Of a stretch of 64,000 nt of DNA, positions 49,001 through 60,212 are shown in pieces; within the stretch, counting starts at the first letter, position 1, and every line of letters begins with the position of its first letter. A program made the translations under genes and the position numbers. The stretch spans positions 46,281,690 to 46,345,689 of the forward strand of contig NW_019211457.1 of the NCBI RefSeq assembly GCF_002443255.2, written 5' to 3'. Below the pieces are notes generated by a model. The model worked only from the letters and a program-made list of their open reading frames with translations. It ran no database searches and was not told where the DNA came from. The stretch comes from Varroa destructor (Eukaryota; Arthropoda; Arachnida; Mesostigmata; Varroidae).

Positions 49001-49580
49001 AAAAGTATCTCTAGTCAAGCAAGAATAAAATATTAATAACATTTATAAGTTCATGGTAAAATAGTACGCTAGATCCAGGAAATTGTCTCCTATTATTGTT
49101 ACTTTGGCGACCAATTTCTACACTAATAAGTGGAACTTATCATGAGAATTCTAGGTCTGTTTATGGGCTTCATGCCGTCATTTTGCGACTCACAGCTGTA
49201 CGAACAGTCACTGTTCATGGTTACATATATTGAACGACGATATATAACTTATCTTTTCTGTTCGACGCTAACCCTCTTATCATATTTGCTGAATGTGTAG
49301 TGTTGTCGAAAACTTAAATTTGCATCATCGGTAATAGTAGATCTACCAAAAGATGTAGATCTTGACCCATGTTCAGGAAATGTTTTTAAATTGATCCGAG
49401 TGAAACATACGCGATATTAGCGTTTGAAGTTACATCTATTCCTTGTAGTTCGTAAAATACAGCGCCTGTTATTTGCTTAGGTAGCGTTTGCCAATTGTTT
49501 CTTTAAAAACATTACACTGATAGACGTGCGAATGCTGAATTGAGAGATACGATGAGCACAGCCTTGCCTCAACACGGTCC
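46011..49580. other. unassigned non-coding DNA
   Basis: The first 1.2 kb is very A/T-rich and featureless. Around 47827-47860 there is a TATA/CATA-rich, partly self-complementary run. At 48304-48357 two short stems are interleaved (see findings). A 132-codon minus-strand frame at 47720-48118 and smaller frames at 47990-48220 and 48382-48665 are unrecognised. Confidence 0.45.
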
Positions 49581-49880
49581 TTATGAGGCTTTCGATGTGG
49601 TATCAGGGGATATAGAGAGCTGCTCGGAGGGCACATGACTATGTTCAAGTAAATCAAAAATATCACATGACGCGCTGTTACATACAAAAGCCTCGAATGC
49701 AGAATCTTCCTCTTCTTTACCCACCGCTATACCTGTACAAGTGTGCAGAGCATCACGGATGTTACTGTCAATCACAGCGCCTCTCAAGGAGTAGCTGTAG
49801 GAGTAACCTGTTTTCTGAAGATCCATTAGCCTTGTGAAACTGTCAGCTTTGACCAAGCGCTTTTTGCCAAAGCTTACCAT
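49581..49880 (-). CDS. unrecognised 99-codon open frame
   Basis: The frame starts at a true ATG with a favourable context (A at -3, G at +4) and ends in TAA. The product would be mixed in composition with an acidic patch (GKEEEDSAFEAF) near residue 55, no signal peptide and no membrane helix. It is less repetitive and more protein-like than the neighbouring frames, but I recognise no domain. The ATG is itself part of ATGGTAAGC, which could instead be a splice donor. Frames this long arise by chance more than ten times in a window like this. Confidence 0.18.
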   Translation of the reverse strand: MVSFGKKRLVKADSFTRLMDLQKTGYSYSYSLRGAVIDSNIRDALHTCTGIAVGKEEEDSAFEAFVCNSASCDIFDLLEHSHVPSEQLSISPDTTSKAS

Positions 49881-51129
49881 GCTACAACCAACAAACGAGG
49901 GTCGAAATGGGGATATGATTGGATAAACGACAAAGGAAACTCGCTAACAAACGGCTATAAGGGTGACAGCAGTAATAGCGTGGGGCGTTAGCAGGCGAAA
50001 AAATATCGACGCTTCAACGAAGCACATTGCAGAAATGGTAACGGTTCGGGAGACAGCGCACCTGACACCTGGCCTCATCGAGCATCGATTGCCGTTTCGG
50101 TACACACGTTAGATATATGGACGGAACATGCAGAATACGCACGTCAAGCGAGAGGCAAATTCGGGTTTGAAACACGTTTCGCCTCGACAAGGGCCGCTAA
50201 CAACGCGAAGGGCAGTGACCTTAATCCTATAAGCAATTCTACTCACTTCTTTTACTCTGGAACTTTATTATATAAATTATTATATATAAAAGATCATATA
50301 AAATCGATGTATATTGCAGAAAGTGGCATTGGCCATCGCAGGTTTTGGGCGCAGTGAAAAGACATGCATAGGAGACTCGTTCGTAATCGATCCGGAGCAT
50401 TATCGATAGCTTCCAACTGGCCTTCAAAATCTTCATTCCTGTTTTAAACAAGTATTATTATTATTGCGTCTCCGAAATCAATTGACTGAAATTATCGCTT
50501 AAAAACTACTTCATTGGAACATCAAGCATCATAGCCATAGCGTTTCGCTGACCTATCCCAAACTTCGTTTATTGCATTTTAATCAGACGGTCGTGGTACT
50601 GCTTGATCTATTTATTCATACCATTATTTTTTTGTACAAAATACAAATCTGAAAGTAAAATTTCTGGACATTATTGCAAAACGAAGGAGTATTATTAACT
50701 AACACTAATTTGTTATTTATTGAATAGGTCGAAATTCCTATAAGTTGCAGAGAGGAGCTGTTGAGTAACTTCATAGGTTGTTCCATTTTTATAATGCGGT
50801 ATTCGTCACTTGCACGTGATCTTTGGCCTTAGGATGCCATTGTTTCTAAATGAGCGTCGCGCATGATTTAATTATGTAGGCTGACGCATAGACATATGAA
50901 GCAAACTTTATACTTAGACTATTCGTTATTATGTATATCGTAATGGAAAACGTTTCCTGCATAGGTTCAAGCAGTCCATAGGGCAAATTCGTTGAAAAGC
51001 TATTTCTAAACACTTCCCGTTCTACGACTATTCGTGCCACGATCCATTGGTGCGTGCCGTAGCACTGTGCAAGAGATCTTTGAGGACTATTGCAAAAATA
51101 CACAACCTTCTGTTTGGCAATCTTGCCAC
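49881..51129. other. unassigned non-coding DNA
   Basis: No gene is supported. Frames at 50239-50451 and 50846-51103 (both minus) are unrecognised. Confidence 0.45.
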
Positions 51130-51205
51130 CGCGTGATAGCTTAGTGGCTAACGTATTCTCGTGCCAATATCAGGGGCAAGTTGTAGCTTAAATTCAAACC
51201 CAAAA
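51130..51205 (+). other. tRNA-like sequence, probable SINE head
   Basis: TAGCTTAGTGGCTAA (51137-51151) matches the tRNA A box well, and AAATTCAAACCC (about 51191-51202) is a B-box-like segment at a spacing found in tRNA-derived SINEs. The stems do not pair as in a working tRNA, so this is more likely an old SINE head or pseudo-tRNA. No poly(A) or simple-repeat tail was recognised downstream. Confidence 0.4.
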
Positions 51206-54200
51206 ATACATGTCCAGTTTCGTGACGGGAACCAGCCGTGTCAGGGAACTTCTAACTCGGATACCGAATGTCGAACTCGAAACACAGAAACGCAATATTA
51301 TAACGGAAATTATAGTTTGAATTATTAATTATGAATTTGCTCTTTAAATTATTTCTAGTCACATAACCAATTTAAATATCCAATTTTATTCCGTTTGCAG
51401 ATCCTTTGACGCCTTTATCAAGCACAAATGTTAACCGATATAGAGGCTATCCTAGAACGTTTAGTCGAAGAGTTTCATGCGAAACAGTGGCATATTGATT
51501 GATCATTAGTTAGATCGAAATCGGAGTTCATGTCCTTCATGGGACCTTTTTTAACACGGCAGAGTGAGGCGCCGCTCATTCTATGCATAGCATAGCTTCA
51601 CATGAAAGCATCTAAAACCATCTATGCCTATAAACAAGCGGTCATCGCTGGTTGAAATTTCAGCCTTGCTAAACAATATGCTGTATCGAAGAAAAACCCA
51701 GGTAAATTCAGCACGATCCACAAAATGGACAACCACTAAGCTATGTACGTCTAGTACATAGGGAAAGATACTTCATAATATGAGCCTCTCTTTAGGGGGC
51801 TTCGGGCGGGGGATTAAAGCGGGTCCAATTATGCTGTGGGCCGCTTCGTGAATAACTCCCGTTAATACCTTGCGGTTCAGATATGGCGTAGTTCAGTATA
51901 CAGAGAGCAGAGGCTAAGAGTCAACCGCAGGTTAAAGAAAATCAATAATTACGCCACCCACTGTAACAGAGTTATCTGCGTTTCAGCAGTATGCATGTCT
52001 AATTGGATATAGCATGACAGCTAGCCGATACTTAAAGAGCAACTCAAGCCGTACTTAGTGTGTCTTGCTTCTGAACCTCGAGGTACATAGGGGTTATATG
52101 GTATGAACCTATTGCCTACAAGCACGCAGGCGTCTCACCTACCTGTGCAGTCCCCGGGGCCATTGCAACAAAGTTCAGCTTAACTTCGGGGCTTGAACGT
52201 GTGATAAGCTGAAATTCAGTCTAAAATAAAGTGCAAAGACGTATATTTAGGACCAGTGAAGTGACCGTGGCGGGCTTACTTGGCGTTTTATTACAAGAAA
52301 AGCAACTTTAAACATGACTGTTTAGTTTAATCCTATAGAGCTAACATTGAGCGGGAACAAGTGTTTCGCAGCCTCATTCCCACGTATTGTACATCTAGGA
52401 CACTATATCACAACGCGAATTATGTATTCGAATTAACGCCCATAACTAAACTCAAGGGTTGGATTGGATTCTATGAGACGGTAGCGTGGTAACGTGTGGG
52501 TCAGTCAGTAAATTTAGGACCACGTGGCATGATCTAAGCTCGAAACGGATTTCTCTCCATGTTGATAAGGGCCATCCACTTGTAGCAATGCTTAGTAGCA
52601 GTAGCACAAAACGCACAACCTGAATCTTATCATAAGCTCAGCTGCTAATCCTGCCAAAACACACAAACTAAACGAAAACGTGAAGGGACCTAAATAGAAG
52701 AATTGTATACTTCAGTACACAGTTTGCGTTTGTTTCTTGTACATCTACGCAGATGAGTGTCGTAATGTGAGCGCCGCTAAAGAAAGTCTAGCGAGCGGCT
52801 AAATATATTGGCAATTATCAGTCAATAGCCTTGATAACTACATTAAAGCTACTTCACTCATTATAGAATCGTCTCGTTAAAGAACGTGACTCAAACGAGG
52901 GTATACTCGAGAGATTCGAAGGTTCGAAAGCTTCCTACATCATACAAGTGGTATCTCTCGTAGAAAGATGTCATTCTTAGCTTCATTTGTTTGTTATTAC
53001 TTATCTACTAGCGCAAACTGTGACCAGGACGATCTAATGCAGAATCAGAAAGTGTTGTGCTGTTTTTCGTCGTGATTTTATCATGTGAAGGATAATATTA
53101 GGAAGCTTGTTCGGGCCTTCATATGACGGTGCGAAATGTTGATTCCGCTAAATTTAGCGATAGTCGATACGTTCAGGAAATTTACACCAACGATTATGAT
53201 CAATATCTGCAATAACACGTCTGCATAAAGTATTTACGTACCATTTGAGCGTTACGAAAATATTTACACGTTTTTTTTTCTTTAGATTTCCCTTTGTGGA
53301 TTGTAAAATAATGGAATTGAATTTGTCATCGTTTAAACCGCATGTCTGTACGCAATACTGTGGTCGGTTCGACCTGACTTGTTCGCCTCATTTCAGCTTC
53401 TGCTTATGAGAATACTCTCTGATCACGCAGAATCTGATCTTATGGTTAGGTCTCTGCAAATTTTCCAGGTCTATTTTAACAGACGCTTGCATACCTTAAA
53501 CTAAAGTTGCATTGTGCAGAGCTGTACATGAAACGGATCGGAGCTCGCTGTGCTTCTGTATACTTTTTACGGCGTCCATATTTCATATAAACTTTGCTCA
53601 TTCTATCGGCTCCATCAATTCCATTATCTCCAGTCATAAAAAAGCAACTACCATCTGTATTTCTGAGAGTCGAGGCTTAGTCATATATTTAAGTTTATAA
53701 AACAAACTCAAATCGCGTCTAAAAGAAACCCCTTACTAATATATTCAATTTTGCAATCTGACTTGTAATTAATCACATGAAAACAAATGTTTTTCCTCTA
53801 CATAATGGATTTATTCAGCCTTTCGTACATCTAACTGTGGAACTTAGTTCTGCACTCCTTTTTCGAAACGTTCCTAATTTATCATAATCAGAAGATTCTC
53901 AAAATATTAGGACTCATCTAAGGAACTGATTAATTGTACGGGACTGATATATGGATGTGCTTCTTACCTGTCGCTTCGGTAGTTCACGGACACAGATTCT
54001 CTGAGAAAAGATCGCGCCGGCTCAAGTAAATAGGTAGGTAAACTAGACCGAGTTCGGTTTGGGCCTAGAAGCAAAATTAGAGCATTCAGTTTAAAGGGTT
54101 CTCTAAAAGAATTGTTGAATCGCCATAGAACCTGCTAGAAGGATTTGTATCAGTTGTATACCACAAACAGTAGACAGAGACATGTAGTGTGTTATCATTC

Positions 54201-57200
54201 TTATTATGGTACAGAACTGGCTACATTTATCAAAAGTCATTGGATTTATAAAAATAACGTTGGAAAAAGGTTACTTTAGTTCACTATATGCATATGATTT
54301 GGAGAAAAACACTAGACTTAAAACCAAGCTCCTTAGGTCCGAAACCTTCCCTCCAGACCATCGTAGATTATTGACCCCTGGTAGGGTTTTGACTCAAAAG
54401 ACTGGTGCAGGTTTGAAAAGATAATTGTTCTACAATCTATAAGGCCAACTCGTACACGAACGATATCGTGGAGAGGATCTTACACTCGAAAGAGATAGTG
54501 AGAAAGGTTTATCGTATCAAATTTTTAGGCAGAAAATGGCTTACTGGGCTTACTGGCTTATGGCTTTACTGGGGTGTCAGTGTTGGTATTTTACCAAGAA
54601 CTATGTCTCGCCTTGCCCGACCTATATTTACTATATAAACTTGAACACTTAGTGTAACTAACAATGCTTGAGACAATGATGCAGTTTTTAACCTGATTTA
54701 TAAAAGTTCCAAATAAAAAACAAACGCAGCCCAGCAGCATCCACTGTCAGATAATGCAGTAAGCGCCGAAACTCCACCTACCGTACACTCTGTTCGTTTA
54801 AGCCATTTTTAGACCTGCGGCCTGTACTTTTAAACTGAAATACTAGGAGATAATGTTGGAACTTTGTCGACAAGCGCTTAAAAACAATTCTCATCCCTAT
54901 AACTAAAATGATGCCTATGAACTGGATGATCTTCAATTTCCGCTCATTGGTAAGTGAAATATACCGAATTGAAACTCTTGGCTTACGGCACTGACCGTAT
55001 GGCTCCCACGTTCCGCCTAGTACGAAAATCCAACGCGACCTAAACGTGTTAACAAGTCGTTCTAAAATGAGACAACTTGCAGACCATTTGTCACCTTCAG
55101 TAGACGATTCTGCCTGGTAAACTCCGGTCGGTTATCAACTAACGGATATCTATATTATGTAAGAACTGAATTTTTTCGATGCATCACAAATGTGACTCGG
55201 TGCAGGTGGCCTTATCTCATTGGGGCGTAATGGGCAGGCGCAGATACGATTTTCGAAAACGCTATTTTGAGCCGGTCGACCCGATAACGAGAGCTATACC
55301 AGTTCATACAAATGGCACAGTAAAATATATTTGGCGAAAAGATCCACTCGACTATATACAAGAGAGCAATCTTGTAGAACTAGGCAGAACAACATATAGA
55401 GATAAAACAATCATCGTACGTCATATAGTGAACGCATCGAACGACCTTTAAGTGATAGTTGAAAACACACAAAAAATGGCCAGAGTTCGGGCAAAAACAC
55501 CGCTAGTATTCTCAATTCTAAGCTATAACGCTGTTTCGTTCGCTCCTTACAATTGCAAAATTTAGATTGCACATATCATTTTTTTTTTGTTACTTACTTA
55601 GTAATTGTGACCCGGTATATACTTCTTCTATATCGCGAAAAAGTGTAGATAATATTTATATCGGTGTTCTTGTTATTGATTGCCAATGTGTCTGCATTAG
55701 CAAATTGTTTAGCTTTCAAACACATTTAAATCAAATCCTATTTATGTCATATATTTTTATATATTAAGAGAGGAAGTATAATAAAAATTATTATTCTTAT
55801 TATTTGCTGTCACTTCTCCTGTGTATAGCACCGTGTCGACGTGCCTCTCATGACGACTGCCTATCGGACGAATACCTTCCTTCGTCGGTGCATAATCTGA
55901 AAGCTGTATTGCTTCGTCTTCTGATCAACCGGAGGCTCTACTATGAGCATTTACTCCAGGTAACAGCTCCAAGGCAGATGCTAGATGCTGTCTTCATATA
56001 TTTTCTAGACGACCAATCAACGAGTCTGCAGACAAATACCATCGTACCTCTAGAATATCACGAAAAAAACACGTCTGCCCGCTCGGATTTGAAGTACTGC
56101 TTGTTGAACATAGATGTTTCTCGGTGTTAATTTTGATTTTTCATTGATCACATACGTTAATTTATGACCCTGAGAGTGTCAATAAAACATATTAGGCATT
56201 TGGGAAGTGGTAACTAACAATTTTAGGGAACAATATTTTATTTAATGTGAAATAAACCACCGGCAGCAGTTTCGACGGACTGGTCTGAGTAGGTATTTCT
56301 TTATGTGTAAATTTGACGGCATGAGAGAACCAAACGCTATATTTTCTGCTATTTAAGCTCATTCGTAAAAGCAAAAAATAATATCAGTGGAGAACATTAT
56401 GGCGGCTAAGTACAGGAGTATAACGTATCAACGCCGACCGGTTAGATAACATCGCACGCTCGCATGTGTGCTTATGCCTATGTGCACACCCGGATTTAAT
56501 AAACAATCGTGCTGCCTAGCGCGTGCAAACGTCAGCCAATGCCTCTTATGGCGTTATAATTGTTTCGGCACCAGCCCCATTCCATTCAAGCTAGCCTTAT
56601 AATAATCCGAAGGGCGCACTCAACCGTTAATTGAAAATCAGCCGAAATCCCTACGATTAGTTTCATCGATCACGTCGAGCGATCGCGGTGAAGTAAATTC
56701 ACTTCGAGACGATGTGGGCGTGACGCAAACGCCGATTACAGCAACATTTTTCCCTTTTTTGCGTTTATGTCCAATAGAAATGTCCAAAAATTTATCTACT
56801 GTATTTTCTATGATTTTTTTGGCAAAATTTAATGCTTATCTAACATGTCTTCCTCAAAAATATGTACGTTCGAGAATATCTCGCAACCGAATGCTAAGTT
56901 CGTAGAGTTCTATAGTCTGATGGTCTAGGAAACGCTGGATACTAATTTTATGGACTATTGTGCCCACATCTAAAGCATGTTTAGGGCAAAGTGTATGCCA
57001 CAAGGCATCTATAGTCGTAGGAATTCTGGGAAGTCGTTGCGCTGGCTTCAAGGGGCCTGTAAGCGTTACGAATTATTTTAACAAGCACCCAGATAGAGTA
57101 AACAGCTGGAACGACAATCAAAAACAGAAAAACTCAAGACGTGCCCCAAGGGAACTGCGTGGCTGCTAGTTACAAATGGTTGTTTTGCTGTTTAAAGTAT

Positions 57201-57626
57201 GGTTGCCGGTTTTAGGTTTGTTGAGGAGATGGATAATTATCATTCATTATAGGACGTCTAAAGATTTTCCCGTTATGTGTTGACCAATTCAGATCCGGTA
57301 AAAATTATGATCAATTTCGCTTATGACAATTATAGCTTGACTTCCGAGTCGCCCTATACACCTAGCAGGCATATTGTCTTGCGACGAAAAATACGTTGAT
57401 CCTTGCGTCACACGGTATGAGCATCAGTTGTTATTAGCAAATTTTTGAGAGTATATTGAAATACAATTTGTTACCTTTACGTGCGTCTGCTCATAGTCTA
57501 TGTATTTGCCGATCACTGCATTGGCGTTACGAAGCGTCAAAATCAGCCGATAAGACTGACCATTTCCTGACCAATAAACATTGCCATTTTGACTGACAGC
57601 TGGCGAAGTGGAATTTTGTAGTAGAC
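51206..57626. other. unassigned non-coding DNA
   Basis: No gene is supported. A 90-codon ATG frame at 55179-55451 (plus) has a protein-like mixed composition rich in Arg and Tyr but is unrecognised. Frames at 55804-56130, 56854-57051 (minus) and 56960-57169 are likewise unassigned. At 54537-54574 there is a short tandem repeat of about 9-10 bases built on GGCTTACT. A T9 run lies near 55580. Confidence 0.42.
54537..54574. repeat. short tandem repeat, about 9-base unit
   Basis: Roughly four degenerate copies of GGCTTACTG follow one another, with variants GGCTTATG and GCTTTACTG. No function is apparent. Confidence 0.7.
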
Positions 57627-57655
57627 AGATAGATAGATAGATAGATAGATAGATA
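57627..57655. repeat. (AGAT)7 microsatellite
   Basis: Seven perfect AGAT units. This is the GATA-type tetranucleotide common in animal genomes and is probably polymorphic. Confidence 0.97.
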
Positions 57656-60108
57656 CACTCATTAAGAAACGAAATATAACTTTTTTACTTAACGATCCTC
57701 AAATGATAACAGTGTGGAGTAAGTTGTTGTAGCTGATCTATTATTAAGCTAGCAAAAGTTATAATTCGGCAGTCTATCGGTTTGCGACGACAACGGTTCT
57801 GGAATACATGTCTCAACACTTTTTTTTGTAGTATTTTATACAGACATAATGGGTTATTAGACGCACGTGAGCATACGAAACGGGCAGAATTTCTTGCAAT
57901 CGTATCGGGTAAAGTAGATAAAAGGTGAACTCGAACTAATAGAAAAACCCATGAAGATCTTCAGCAACGACAAGATCAAACAACAAACTTACCTGCAACT
58001 TGAATAGAGTTATTTCTCTAAATTTGCCATTCGATTTAAAGGTTTATATAATAATACATATATCGAATTGGATAATGTTTAGACACAATTCTTTCTGTTA
58101 TCGCTTAAACGTAACTAACTGTTTCCATAAGCTTATCGCAATATGGGAGTTACGCGGAGTGACCATGAAAGTTTTGAAAATCACACATACGTAAGTTCAG
58201 GACGCACACGTAAATTACGCCTCTCACTATCTAGCCACGTAGCTGCTGCTTAATCGAAGATTCTATAGATTGATAATGTATTTGAATGAGTTCAGCACCT
58301 AAACAAGCTTCAACAAATCGAACGTTTGAGACTGCCTACGTATGAGTGAGGCGGATGCGTCATAGCCTGGTTTAGCCAGAAGGAATAGACGGCATACCAA
58401 TGATTTCAACGGTTGCTACAAGATTGCACTCTGTTCCATTGGCCGTGAAGCAACAATCAAGTTATATCTTTCAGTAGGGACAAATTTTTCGTTTAAATTT
58501 TTCAAAACTTTGTCTAAACGTTAGTATTTATCAAAGTACGAGCAGATTATCAGCTCTCACTTCAATGACTATGGGCAGCAAGAGACCATCTCACGTAACG
58601 ACTACAAAGGCATTTTAATTGGCTAATTTTCGAGTATTGCAGTATTGTATAATATCTCTAGCTCATGCGTTAATTTTATAAAGTACTTATCAATTCGCAA
58701 CAAACATCAGTGGACCTTAAACCTCAAATATGGCTGTGCCCCAGTCCCAAAATAGGAACAGTCAGTATGGACGGACCTCATCTGGCTAACGTTATTGACT
58801 GCAACTAGACGAAACCGATAGAAACCTTTTATTCTTGTGAAAAAAATCCAATTAATGGCAAATGCTCTGAATGTAGTACTTCTTTTTTTTTTTTTCGCTA
58901 TTCAATCCTTCAGAATTGCTTCTACGGGGCCCTCTGACAGATCCTTACAGCACAGCTAAAGCAGCGGTTCGAAGGCGTGTTGTTGAGGAGATAGCTGACA
59001 GTCAACTATAGAAGGAGTTGTAGGTTGCAAAACCGATTTGTTTCAGGTCCTGCTGTTCTGACCATGAGGGAGAGATAATCAGTGAGAGAATACAAACGAA
59101 AATTATCTCTCACCCTTTATTTATTATTTATATATATATAGACGACATAATCGTTACTAGAGACAGAGGGAGAATAGTGCGCACAATGCTTTCAACTAGA
59201 ATTGTCTAAGTGGGTTAGAACGGCAGGCTTCTGTCCTAAACTCTGCATAAAATCACTTTACTAAACGTTACGTACATCAATGAGTGTCGACTGAAACAGC
59301 TATGGACAAACAAAGTGGCGGCAGCTTCTTTTTTTACTAAAGTATCATTTCTGCTTGAGAGCAGCATGACTAAGCATACCACTGTGTATTGTACCCATGT
59401 TCTACGACCATGGTTTTCCTTTCAAGCTTAATGCAAATATAGAAAAATCTCAAACGCCGCTAGTATAGCCTTGATTGCTTGAGCCATGCGTGCACCTGGT
59501 CTCTCTAAACCGTGAACGACCAAGCTTGTTCTTTAAACACTCGATACGCTCATCTCTAAGTTGTCCGTTCTTAGTCATTCCGGATCGTTCCAACTTGTCC
59601 TTGCCCCATTCATATGGTAGTTCTCATCAACGAATATGGTGCTATCGTAGATCCCCGTCGTCTTCCACAGGGTGTTTTCCGCAGGCGGTCGCGGTTTCTC
59701 CACAGCCTACTAGCATTGACTCTGACGTTGCAGACGCTGAATAATTCAGCTTCCTTTTTCAATTTTCCACCCTTCGATTAAGCAGTAACAGATACCGCAA
59801 TACTTACTTGTAATTGGTATTATCCTTGCGTTCATATGTCGTCAACGTCCACAACGACGAGCGTCGCACTATTTGGCGACCACACACATTACCACAGGTG
59901 AAGACACGCTTCTGAACCATTTGTTTACCTATGGTCGTCCAAGTTTCGTCGAGGGCTTGCCATTATTAATGGAAGCCCTAGGCAGAAACTACTTGAACGC
60001 AGTGTCTATAGCTAGCGATTACTGCATAGACATCGTTGGTCTGCTATTGACATAACGTAGTTAATTGGAGAAAGCAAGCGTGTGATTAAGACCTCCAGGG
60101 ACACTAGG
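57656..60108. other. unassigned non-coding DNA with a weak RT-like motif
   Basis: A T13 run is at 58883-58895 and a TTTA/TATA-rich run near 59120-59142. Around 59620-59680 one plus-strand frame reads INEYGAIVDPRRLPQGV, whose spacing of I-N and R-L-P-x-G equals that in Gypsy-type reverse transcriptases, but neighbouring motifs are missing. Frames at 58000-58194, 59475-59744 and 59873-60055 are unrecognised. Confidence 0.35.
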
Positions 60109-60212
60109 GACAGCGTGGTCTAATGGGCTAATATGTATTTCTGCCTATGGGGCCACCAGAACTATGAGAAATAAGAACGCTGGACGCGGCAGGTTCGAAT
60201 CGTAGTTCTGAC
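60109..60212 (+). other. tRNA-like sequence with A and B boxes, probable SINE or pseudo-tRNA
   Basis: TGGTCTAATGGGCTAA (60116-60131) fits an RNA polymerase III A box, and GGTTCGAATC (60192-60201) is a near-perfect B box (GGTTCGAATCC). Five of seven acceptor-stem positions (60109-60115 with 60206-60212) can pair. The total of 104 bases is longer than a normal tRNA, the D and T stems pair poorly and no clear anticodon arm is seen, so a working tRNA is unlikely. A tRNA-Ser-like ancestor would suit the overall shape. The following 90 bases carry two small hairpins (CTTTAC/GTAAAG and ATCAAC/GTTGAT), which could be the body of a tRNA-derived SINE. Confidence 0.55.

Noticed and set aside
60109..60212. 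Call as a functional tRNA gene
   Set aside because: The sequence is too long, the D and T stems do not pair and no anticodon arm is clear.
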